Part shown: positions 57,139 through 64,000 of the stretch, one piece after another
Layout of the letters: every line of letters begins with the position of its first letter
Numbering within the stretch: the first letter of the stretch is position 1
NCBI RefSeq assembly: GCF_900156735.1
Contig: NZ_FTOL01000002.1
Span: 434,001 to 498,000, forward strand
Direction: 5' to 3'
Length of the DNA stretch: 64,000 nt
Source: Chryseobacterium ureilyticum
Lineage (GTDB): Bacteria > Bacteroidota > Bacteroidia > Flavobacteriales > Weeksellaceae
The notes under the pieces: generated by a model
What the model saw: the letters and a program-made list of their open reading frames with translations, nothing else
Told to the model about the DNA's origin: nothing
The model's database searches: none
Made by a program: the position numbers and the translations under genes

Positions 57139-59031
57139 TTATCTTGAAAGCTGTTTTAATATATCAGAAACTTTTGAAAGATCGTCAAACCAAATCTCTT
57201 CCAGCAACGGCTTTAGTTCATAATTTAATATGTCCGACCACCATATATTTTCAATTCCAGCATTTGAGTATGTACAAAAATAGCTATGTCCAATTTGAAA
57301 GCCTTCTCCAAGGTTAACATCTTCTCTTATTTTGATATTTAATTTTGAAATTGAAGTGCATATGTGTTCAATAATTCCCTCTGATAAACCTTTGTCACTT
57401 AAAAACGAGCGAAAGTTTAGACCATAATCAGGCTGTAAAGAAACAAAAGCAAATCTTCTTCTCAAAGCATAATCTACTATTGCAAGAGAACGGTCAGCTG
57501 TATTCATTGTGCCAATTATATACAGATTTTCTGGAACATAAAATCGGTCTTCTTCATCTTCTGAATATGTAAGTTTTAATGCAAATTTTTCATCTCTTTT
57601 ATCAGCTTCAATTAACATCAATAACTCGCCAAATATTTTACTTAGGTTACCTCTATTGATTTCGTCAATTATGAAAAAGAAAGGACGGTCAGGATGAGCC
57701 AACGCTCTTTGACAAAATGAGTAAAAAATCCCATCTCGTAAATCAAAACCTCCTTTTTGGGTAGGGCGTAGACCTTGTATAAAATCCTCATAACTATAAG
57801 ATTGATGAAATTGAACCATTTCAATATTAGTATCTTTTATCTCTTGCATAATTTCATATGCAAGTTTTCTAGCGATAAAAGTCTTTCCTACACCTGGAGG
57901 ACCTTGTAGAATTATATTTTTCTTCCGCTTTAATAGAGAAACGGTATTCGAGAAATCTTCTTCACTGATAAATGGTTTGTCTGCATCTTCAGAAAATTTG
58001 TAACTCTTGATGTTTTCAGACTGAAGGAGTTTTTCTGTGATAATATTTTTATTATCAATGATCTCTCTTATAATTTCATATTCTTCCTCTGTCAACTTGA
58101 ATAAACTTCCTTGGTTATTTATAAAAACTTCACATTCTTGAAGCGAGGGATTGTTTTTCAAATCATTCCAATGAATAGGAATTTCTAATTTTTCAATCAG
58201 TTCAAACTCAATTTCTTCTCCTTTGACTGTATTATGAATTCCTTGTGTAATTTCATAAATAGCTTTTATTTGCTTAGTAGGGGTGCTTTCATACCCAATC
58301 ATTAAATCACCTCTTTTGGTAGCTTCGAAATGTTTGTAGATTCTTCTTTTGTTTCCTTTTTCATTATGGGTGGTATAGGTCTGTTTCTCCCCAACATTAT
58401 GTTTACTAATTGACCAAATTTTTGGATTTGCATTTAACCACCAATAATTTATGTCGTCATCTGGTTCGTGAGTAGTATCTTGTGGTAATTCAATATCTCT
58501 ATTCTCTTTAACTTGCAATGTTCTGTTCAATAAACTATGAAACTTGTCTTCGGGTATGATTAATTCTTCTGTAAGATTAAATTTTTCAAAAGTCTCTATA
58601 AATATTTTCCACTCGTTTGAATAGAAAGAGTTAATTATTTTTATGAAATCTGTTTCAGGATAATGCTTATAATAATTGCCTTTACCTTTTTTTTCGAATC
58701 CTCCTATTTTCTCAATTATTTCTTCATAAGCTTGTATAATTTGTGTATCTTTTTCTGATTGAAATGCTAACTCAAGATAGGCGTTGGGATTTTCAATATC
58801 CCAAAAATTAAATACCAAACCTGCTTGTCTAGTTTTGTTTTTCCAATCACCTTTATTTACCAAACCGAGAAAAATGTAATGACTTCCTTGAAACCAATAT
58901 CCTTTTCTAAGTCTTTCACTATCTTTTTTTCTAAGCCAAAAAGTTAGGTCAGTATATTTTTCTTCTTTGAGTTTCAGTAAATGTTGAAGGATTTTATCGC
59001 TCCAATTTATTATCAGTTCTTCTTGTGTCAT
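57139..59031 (-). CDS. mcrB: EVE-domain McrB-type GTPase (type IV restriction)
   Basis: A 630-residue protein. Residues about 195-325 form an EVE (PUA-like) modified-base reader (YWWLNANPKIWSISKHNVGE; HFEATKRGDLMIGYES). Then the McrB AAA+ GTPase: Walker A GPPGVGKT (377-384), FFFIIDEINRGNLSKIFGEL and the McrB signature GTMNTADRS. It restricts DNA with modified cytosine together with McrC. The N-terminal about 190 residues are unassigned. It lies next to the integrase in the element. Confidence 0.9.
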   Translation of the reverse strand: MTQEELIINWSDKILQHLLKLKEEKYTDLTFWLRKKDSERLRKGYWFQGSHYIFLGLVNKGDWKNKTRQAGLVFNFWDIENPNAYLELAFQSEKDTQIIQAYEEIIEKIGGFEKKGKGNYYKHYPETDFIKIINSFYSNEWKIFIETFEKFNLTEELIIPEDKFHSLLNRTLQVKENRDIELPQDTTHEPDDDINYWWLNANPKIWSISKHNVGEKQTYTTHNEKGNKRRIYKHFEATKRGDLMIGYESTPTKQIKAIYEITQGIHNTVKGEEIEFELIEKLEIPIHWNDLKNNPSLQECEVFINNQGSLFKLTEEEYEIIREIIDNKNIITEKLLQSENIKSYKFSEDADKPFISEEDFSNTVSLLKRKKNIILQGPPGVGKTFIARKLAYEIMQEIKDTNIEMVQFHQSYSYEDFIQGLRPTQKGGFDLRDGIFYSFCQRALAHPDRPFFFIIDEINRGNLSKIFGELLMLIEADKRDEKFALKLTYSEDEEDRFYVPENLYIIGTMNTADRSLAIVDYALRRRFAFVSLQPDYGLNFRSFLSDKGLSEGIIEHICTSISKLNIKIREDVNLGEGFQIGHSYFCTYSNAGIENIWWSDILNYELKPLLEEIWFDDLSKVSDILKQLSR

Positions 59032-59207
59032 ACTTTCTTTTTTGCTCCTGATTTCGGTATTTTCTTTGCTGTTTGTATAACCCCGAAACTGGTCAATATT
59101 TATACTATTTTAACTTTTGGTAGATATTATTTTTATCAATGCCTAAAGTACAAAAAAAGCCAAAGCGGTTAGCATTGACTTTAATACTTATAATTTATAA
59201 TGATTTT

Positions 59208-60464
59208 TCAGAGGCTCGCAACAAAGGACTCCTCCATACCCTTAAATTTATGCGATACCTTTTGCATATCCTTTCCGACTTTCTCGTTGAGTATCTTGGC
59301 GTAAATCTGAGTGGTAGCAATGTTTTTATGCCCTAGCATCTTGCTCAAACTTTCAAGCGGAACACCCTCGCTTAAAAACAGAGTGGCAAACGTATGACGT
59401 GCCAAATGAAAGGTTACTTTCTTTTCTACAAGGCAGTCAATCAGTTGAGATATTCTCTTTAAGCTGTCATTACAAACCGTATTTGATGGTACAGGAAATA
59501 CCTTTCCGTCCTTTGACAATCCTGCATATTTTTCAATAATCATTTTCGGAATATCCAAGAGCATCACGTTTGACGATGTAGCCGTTTTCTTTCTACGTAC
59601 AATAATCCACTGGTTACCATCAAAGAAATCCTGAATATTACTGTTTTTAAGTCCTTTCATATCCGAATAGGAAAGCCCCGTAAAACAACTGAAAACAAAC
59701 ATGTCTTTAACTAATTCGTCTTTCTTTTTCTCGCAGTTGAACGTTACGAGCTGTTCCAATTCATTACGCAACAGATAACCACGGTCTTTATCCTTTTTGG
59801 TATTCTTGTACTCGCTGAACGGATTAAAAGCAAGGTGCTTTCTGCTCATTGCCAATCGGCAAAGTGTAGTAAATCCAATCATATACAGCCAAATGGTGTT
59901 GTGTGTTAAACTTTGGTCGTCACGCAGGTAGTAATCAAAGTCCTGCACAAAATCAGGTGTAAGGTCGTTAAAGGGCACATCGGAATAGCCGTATTTTGTA
60001 AGTGCAAAATTTTGAAGATGTTTCAAAAGTATTTTGTATTTACTGCGTGTGCCATTCACTCGAAGTCCACTATTAACCTTTTTCTCATAGTCGGACAGGA
60101 ACTGTTCATAGAATTTGAAAAAGGTCAATTCTCCGCTTTCCATTCCAAGAACGGCATTTTTAAGTTTAGCACTGTTTACAGCTCCCTCGTTCTTCAGGAT
60201 TTTGGAATAGCATTCCTCAATACCCGAACGAATTTTGTCAAGTTTGCTGTTTGTGTCTTGGGCTTCTCGGCTTTTACCTAAAACCCTGCCGTACTTCAAA
60301 TCCCAATTTGTTGCGGAAATATCCAGCTTTGTACTGAATGCAGACTGTTTGCCGTTTACGGTAATCCTGCACATAACCGTGACTTTTCCGTTTTTCTTTG
60401 GGGCGTTCTTTTTAAGGTAGAACAATACCTTAAACGTTGATTTTTTTGTCGTTTCCATACTCAC
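59208..60464 (-). CDS. Tyrosine site-specific integrase (IntDOT-like)
   Basis: A 418-residue integrase with an arm-binding N-domain, a SAM-like core-binding domain and a catalytic domain. Catalytic residues: Arg356 in FHLARHTFA, His379 in MLGHKN, Tyr388 in TTQIYAK. The first catalytic Arg is replaced by Ser265 (CFTGLSYSD), the same change known in IntDOT of CTnDOT. It drives integration at and excision from the 11-bp core. It is next to the right end of the element. Confidence 0.93.
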   Translation of the reverse strand: MSMETTKKSTFKVLFYLKKNAPKKNGKVTVMCRITVNGKQSAFSTKLDISATNWDLKYGRVLGKSREAQDTNSKLDKIRSGIEECYSKILKNEGAVNSAKLKNAVLGMESGELTFFKFYEQFLSDYEKKVNSGLRVNGTRSKYKILLKHLQNFALTKYGYSDVPFNDLTPDFVQDFDYYLRDDQSLTHNTIWLYMIGFTTLCRLAMSRKHLAFNPFSEYKNTKKDKDRGYLLRNELEQLVTFNCEKKKDELVKDMFVFSCFTGLSYSDMKGLKNSNIQDFFDGNQWIIVRRKKTATSSNVMLLDIPKMIIEKYAGLSKDGKVFPVPSNTVCNDSLKRISQLIDCLVEKKVTFHLARHTFATLFLSEGVPLESLSKMLGHKNIATTQIYAKILNEKVGKDMQKVSHKFKGMEESFVASL

Positions 60465-60569
60465 AATTCTTAATGATAAAATTAAACCTATGTGAGCTAC
60501 GGAACAATATGAAAAACTATGCAGAAAGCTGAAATACAGTATTTTAAAACGATTGTTTCTAATATTTAA

Positions 60570-60588
60570 AAGTAACGTTTTAGTAACC
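60570..60588. other. Right end motif (candidate integrase arm site)
   Basis: AAGTAACGTTTTAGTAACC, near copy in the same orientation of 43435-43453. Confidence 0.5.
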
Positions 60589-60643
60589 TTACTTTTGCCA
60601 AACCTCGCTTTTTCCTGCTTTTTGCCTCATTACCAAAAAATCA

Positions 60644-60680
60644 CAAAACGGCTGTAAAGCCTTTATTTACAACCGTTTTG
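60644..60680 (-). terminator. Hairpin near the right end of the element
   Basis: CAAAACGGCTGTAAA / TTTACAACCGTTTTG, 14 of 15 pairs; on the minus strand it is followed by TGATTTTTTGG. It could end transcription entering the element from the host side or be part of the integrase-binding region. Confidence 0.6.
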
Positions 60681-60715
60681 CCTGTTATTAATCTTTAATG
60701 TATTTTTACTGAAAC

Positions 60716-60726
60716 TTTATTTTAAA
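60716..60726. repeat. attR core direct repeat
   Basis: TTTATTTTAAA, identical to 43362-43372. Confidence 0.9.
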
Positions 60727-61129
60727 TACAGCAGTTCTTATTGGTTCACTTCTTCTTTCACATTATAAAAAGTCTGTTCAGGTTCCGAACTGGTTTTCCA
60801 ATATTTTGTCATTAGCAATTGTCTGCATAGCAACTTTTGGAGTGTCCTTAGGAATTATAGACAGACACACTTCTTCATCATTTTTTATTTTAAGTGTTCT
60901 CAGCATTATCACATATGCATTGGGAATCTGGTATGGGCTGAGAACTAAAAATAGTTTTTATTTTGCCATTATTCCTTTCAGTATTGTCTTTATTATTTGT
61001 TCAGCAATATTCAGAGTGGCAGAGAATGAAGGAACATACCTTGTCGTTTCTTTATTTGTGATTGTCAGTATTACGCTTATCATTAAAAACCTGATGAACC
61101 TTCAAAAAAAATGGAAAAATGAGAAATAA
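60727..61129 (+). pseudogene. DUF2157 membrane protein, 3' part, split by element insertion
   Basis: Continues the 42816 gene in frame (NTAVLIGSLLLSHYKKSVQV and more membrane helices, ending MNLQKKWKNEK). The TTG at 60806 only gives a truncated frame. It overlaps the DUF4401 start by 11 bases. A promoter inside the element end would be needed for its expression. Confidence 0.9.
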
Positions 61130-62186
61130 AGAAGATATTAAAAAACTGATGAATGAGCTTCAGGCAGGAAGTCATAAAGAGATTCGTTTTGATGAAGAAG
61201 CTGTTTTTGCAGCTTATGAAGAGAAAAACACGAACCATCAATCATTATCCATTAAAATATTATCCATTTTTGGTGGGCTGCTAGCCTGTATTACGTTCCT
61301 GGCATTCATGTTTGCAACCAATATGTTTGAATCGGAGACAGGAATGATAATAACCGGGCTTATCTGTATTACAGGATCTTCTCTTGTCAGCAGATTATCA
61401 AAAAAAACAATTATGGATACGTTGAGTGTTACTTTTTTCATCACGGGGTTTGCATTACTTGCTTTTGGTTTATCTAAGGATGAGAATAGTATTTACATAT
61501 CTTTCAGTATTCTGGCATTATGTACAATTTTGTTTGTACAGAGTTACATACTTTCTTTTATCTCAATATTAATTATAAATGGATGCATCGTAACATTTGC
61601 AATAAGCAACGATCTTAATATCCTACTACATATCATTATTGCTGTTCAGGCACTGTTCATTACTTTCCTATTTTTACAGGAAGCAAAAATAATTACCACC
61701 AATAAAATATTTTCAAAACTATACGACCCTATCCGGACGGGAATGATGTTTTCATTTATTTTTACTTTGGCTACTTTAGGAATAGATCTTATCAGAAATA
61801 TTGATATTTCTTTTAACTGGATTCCTTCTGCCATTATCGTTCTTGCCATTCTGTATGTAGTCTCGCTTTTATTTAAAAAACTAGAAATTACTAATACAAC
61901 CCATAAAGTTATTATCTACATTTCCACTGTTTCAATGTTATTACCTACTTTATTAACTCCTACCATAGCGGGAGCAGTTCTTATTCTTCTGTTAAGTTTT
62001 TTCGTTAATTATAAGACAGGATTCGTACTGGCGATCATTGCCCTTATTTACTTTATTGGTAAATTCTACTATGATCTATATTTTACTTTACTGACAAAAT
62101 CCATAATTCTGTTTGTTTCCGGGGTTATCTTTTTGGCAATTTATTTCTTTACTCACAAAAAACTGACAGAAAATGAAAAAATATAA
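61119..62186 (+). CDS. DUF4401 domain membrane protein
   Basis: A 355-residue polytopic membrane protein (about nine hydrophobic segments) with a charged N-terminal MRNKEDIKKLMNELQAG. It is the second gene of the DUF2157 / DUF4401 / GDYXXLXY set and overlaps both neighbours (11 and 14 bases). Function of the set is not known. Confidence 0.82.
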   Translation: MRNKEDIKKLMNELQAGSHKEIRFDEEAVFAAYEEKNTNHQSLSIKILSIFGGLLACITFLAFMFATNMFESETGMIITGLICITGSSLVSRLSKKTIMDTLSVTFFITGFALLAFGLSKDENSIYISFSILALCTILFVQSYILSFISILIINGCIVTFAISNDLNILLHIIIAVQALFITFLFLQEAKIITTNKIFSKLYDPIRTGMMFSFIFTLATLGIDLIRNIDISFNWIPSAIIVLAILYVVSLLFKKLEITNTTHKVIIYISTVSMLLPTLLTPTIAGAVLILLLSFFVNYKTGFVLAIIALIYFIGKFYYDLYFTLLTKSIILFVSGVIFLAIYFFTHKKLTENEKI

Positions 62187-62661
62187 ATGGATCATCATAC
62201 TTTTAAATTTAGTACTGCTACTTGTATACTTCAATTATTCCGTGGCAGAAAAAGAAACTTTACTAAAAGAAGGGCAACCCATTTTATTAAAGCTTGCACC
62301 CGTTGATCCCCGTTCACTCATGCAGGGCGATTACATGAACCTGAGATATGATATTTCAAATAATATTAATGCTGAGCAAATCCCAAGACGAGGCTATTGT
62401 GTAGTAACACTTGATCCAAAAGGCATTGCCCAATTTGTTCGTTTTCAAAAGGACCAAACTCCATTAAAAACCAGTGAACACCTCATCAAGTATACTTCTC
62501 CCAACCAATGGAATATCAATATTGGTGCAGAATCTTTCTTTTTTCAGGAAGGACATGCAGAAAAATATAGCAATGCAAAATATGGTGGAATAAAAACAGA
62601 TAAAGACGGAAACAGTCTCTTGATAGGATTGTATGATGAACAATTAAAACAAATTAAATAA
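62173..62661 (+). CDS. GDYXXLXY domain protein
   Basis: A 162-residue protein with one N-terminal membrane helix (WIIILLNLVLLLVYFNYSV) and the signature LMQGDYMNLRYDIS (GDYxxLxY). Family partner of DUF2157/DUF4401 proteins; the globular part would lie on the outer face. Next gene after 3 bases. Confidence 0.9.
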   Translation: MKKYKWIIILLNLVLLLVYFNYSVAEKETLLKEGQPILLKLAPVDPRSLMQGDYMNLRYDISNNINAEQIPRRGYCVVTLDPKGIAQFVRFQKDQTPLKTSEHLIKYTSPNQWNINIGAESFFFQEGHAEKYSNAKYGGIKTDKDGNSLLIGLYDEQLKQIK

Positions 62662-62664
62662 AAA

Positions 62665-63150
62665 ATGTATAAAATATTGTTAGTTAAATTTCTACTTCTT
62701 TTTACAAGTATGAATTTCTATTCTCAAAACATCAATCTAAATGAGTATGAAGTTTACCTTGGAGATGTTTTAATCTATAAGCAAGATTTCATAGAGCAAA
62801 ACAAATCTTTTAGTGAAGAACAATTAAAGACGATTCAATTCAAGCCTATTACAGATGGTTTTAAGAAAACATATTATTTAAGTGGTAAAATATCTTCAAG
62901 TGGTAAGATTGAAAATTTAAAAGAAAATGGAACTTGGGAATACTGGCATCCTAACGGTCAGATAGCACGTAAAGGTGAATTCATTGATGGAAAACCAAAT
63001 GGAAAACACGAATATTGGTATGAAAACGGAAATCTTAGAGCTATTGGAAATTGGAAAAATGGAGTATATGACGGAAAATGGGAAATGTATAGTGAAGATG
63101 GAAAGCAGAAAATTATTCAAAATTATGAGAACGGAAAAGAGATTTTATAA
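62665..63150 (+). CDS. MORN-repeat (YwqK-like) secreted protein
   Basis: A 161-residue protein with a signal peptide (ending NFYSQ). At least three MORN-type repeats of the YwqK family: NGTWEYWHPNGQIARKGEF, NGKHEYWYENGNLRAIGNW, DGKWEMYSEDGKQKIIQNY. The YwqK label antitoxin is a family name only; no toxin is seen here. Confidence 0.82.
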   Translation: MYKILLVKFLLLFTSMNFYSQNINLNEYEVYLGDVLIYKQDFIEQNKSFSEEQLKTIQFKPITDGFKKTYYLSGKISSSGKIENLKENGTWEYWHPNGQIARKGEFIDGKPNGKHEYWYENGNLRAIGNWKNGVYDGKWEMYSEDGKQKIIQNYENGKEIL

Positions 63151-63332
63151 AAACTCCTTAATAAATTTATAACTATGTTAGCTCTTCACATTGAGTACCT
63201 TGTATGAAGAATCCATAACTTATTGATAAAAAAAATTGAAGACACTTCGCCATTTCAAAAAACTTCCCGAAATTAGCAGCCTGTGCATTAAATTTATTCA
63301 ATGAAATAAAAATTTAAATCAAAACATACAGT

Positions 63333-63351
63333 AAAACTTAGTATAAGTTTT
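63333..63351. other. Palindrome ahead of the FMN riboswitch
   Basis: AAAACTTA-gta-TAAGTTTT, perfect 8-bp arms ending at the first base of the riboswitch. Possible operator or a 5' hairpin of the RNA. Confidence 0.45.
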
Positions 63352-63470
63352 CTTCGGGGCAGGGTGAAATTCCCTACCGGCGGTTACAGTCCGCGACTCC
63401 TTTCTTTTGAAGGGACTGATTTGGTGAAATTCCAAAACCGACAGTTAAAGTCTGGATGGGAGAAGAAAAT
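63351..63470 (+). promoter_or_regulatory. FMN riboswitch (RFN element)
   Basis: Conserved RFN blocks in order: TTCGGGGCAGGGTGAAATTC, CTACCGGCGGTTACAGTC, CGCGACTC, GGTGAAATTCC, CCGACAGTTAAAGTCTGGAT and GGGAGAAGAAAATG. It binds flavin mononucleotide and turns down the riboflavin gene that starts 93 bases later. Confidence 0.97.
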
Positions 63471-63563
63471 GAGATGAACAGTAAGATTCCTTATGGGCTC
63501 TTATTGTGGCGTATTTCATTTCCATGTACCGAAGACTATTTTAACTTTTAAAAGTAAAATAAC

Positions 63564-64000
63564 ATGGAAAAATTATTAGAACAATTTGGAGCAACCTCCA
63601 AAGAACGTGTAGAAAAAGCACTTTCAACTTTACAACAGGGAAAAGGTATTCTTTTAGTAGATGACGAAAATCGTGAAAACGAAGGCGATATCATCTTTCC
63701 CGCTTCCACTATTACAGAACAGGACATGGCACTTTTGATCCGCGAATGCAGCGGCATCGTTTGTTTATGCATTTCCGAAGAAAAAAGTAAGCACCTGAAC
63801 TTACGTCCGATGGTGGAAAACAACAATTCAAAAAACCAGACAGCATTTACCATCTCTATTGAAGCTAAAGAAGGTGTAGAATCAGGAGTTTCAGCAAAAG
63901 ATCGTGTCACTACAATCAGAACGGCTGTAGCAGCAAATGCTCAGGCAGAACATATCGCCAGCCCGGGACACGTTTTCCCTTTAATCGCGAAGAAAGAAGG
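63564..64000 (+). CDS. ribB: 3,4-dihydroxy-2-butanone 4-phosphate synthase (partial)
   Basis: The first 145 codons of RibB, open to the window end. The acidic active-site loop [16 protein letters not shown], and later [11 protein letters not shown] and [12 protein letters not shown] are characteristic. It makes the four-carbon unit of riboflavin from ribulose 5-phosphate. A C-terminal GTP cyclohydrolase II domain (as in RibBA) cannot be excluded since the gene is cut. Controlled by the FMN riboswitch. The start ATG follows TAAAATAAC. Confidence 0.95.
   Translation, partial: MEKLLEQFGATSKERVEKALSTLQQGKGILLVDDENRENEGDIIFPASTITEQDMALLIRECSGIVCLCISEEKSKHLNLRPMVENNNSKNQTAFTISIEAKEGVESGVSAKDRVTTIRTAVAANAQAEHIASPGHVFPLIAKKE

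Larger units (their letters stand above)
43362..60726. mobile_element. Integrative and mobilizable element (about 17.35 kb)
   Basis: Bounded by direct 11-bp repeats TTTATTTTAAA (43362-43372 and 60716-60726), one of which with the interior would leave on excision. It carries an IntDOT-like integrase beside the right end, MobA/MobB, a structured oriT-like region, DUF3408 and two excisionase-like genes. It has no coupling protein and no Tra genes, so it would depend on a helper. The cargo is three defence-like modules. Inserted inside a protein-coding gene rather than a tRNA gene. Confidence 0.93.

Noticed and set aside
59139-59336. 65-codon plus-strand ORF opposite the integrase end
   Set aside because: Antisense shadow of the integrase gene without motifs.
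60806-61129. Independent 107-residue gene
   Set aside because: It is the in-frame tail of the split DUF2157 gene; the frame is open back to the element joint.
62665-63150. Toxin-antitoxin module
   Set aside because: The YwqK family name suggests an antitoxin, but the protein is a secreted MORN-repeat protein with no toxin partner here.

Overview
The window reads as a chromosomal segment of a Chryseobacterium-like member of the Flavobacteriia (Bacteroidetes). The evidence is low GC, many Gln-ended signal peptides, a type IX secretion (T9SS) C-terminal domain on a large subtilase, promoters of the TTG-N20-TAnnTTTG type, a lipoprotein B1 metallo-beta-lactamase, a GG-leader peptide of the kind common in Chryseobacterium, and an IntDOT-like tyrosine integrase.

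Layout: 0-15 kb is core genome (methyltransferase end, YceI protein, radA, ACP phosphodiesterase, a large surface protein, a DUF6702 protein, a T9SS subtilase, a HupE/UreJ protein, an M1 peptidase and secreted proteins of unknown function). A 44-residue GG-leader peptide lies at 15.1 kb, followed by groES-groEL. Right after the groEL terminator, 17.5-21.4 kb is accessory DNA: a dCTP-deaminase antiphage gene with a small partner ORF, two HTH regulators with palindromic operators, and a promoter that drives a long leader with a 109-nt imperfect hairpin ahead of an unrecognised 187-residue protein. A degenerate 109-bp tandem repeat follows. From 21.6 to 42.8 kb there is a long co-oriented run of small genes: immunity-like SMI1/Imm35 proteins, Kelch, GNAT, NUDIX, two serine hydrolases, DinB, a Zn-protease lipoprotein, a B1 metallo-beta-lactamase and others. 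It is interrupted at 39.15-39.42 kb by six perfect DnaA boxes, an oriC-like cluster.

From 43.36 to 60.73 kb an integrative and mobilizable element of about 17.35 kb sits inside a DUF2157 membrane-protein gene. An 11-bp direct repeat marks the ends, and removing one copy plus the interior restores an open frame of 319 codons. The element carries an integrase, MobA/MobB relaxosome genes, a structured oriT-like region, DUF3408 and two excisionase-like HTH genes. It has no coupling protein and no type IV secretion genes. Its cargo is three defence-like modules: (1) an AAA ATPase / metallophosphoesterase / WYL regulator operon, (2) a Cys/His-repeat protein / DEDDh exonuclease / DUF262-HNH / DUF262 operon, and (3) an EVE-domain McrB with McrC (type IV restriction). 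Modules 1 and 2 are the best candidates for undescribed systems.

Beyond the element the split DUF2157 operon resumes (DUF4401, GDYXXLXY protein), followed by a MORN-repeat protein, an FMN riboswitch and the start of ribB, which runs off the window.
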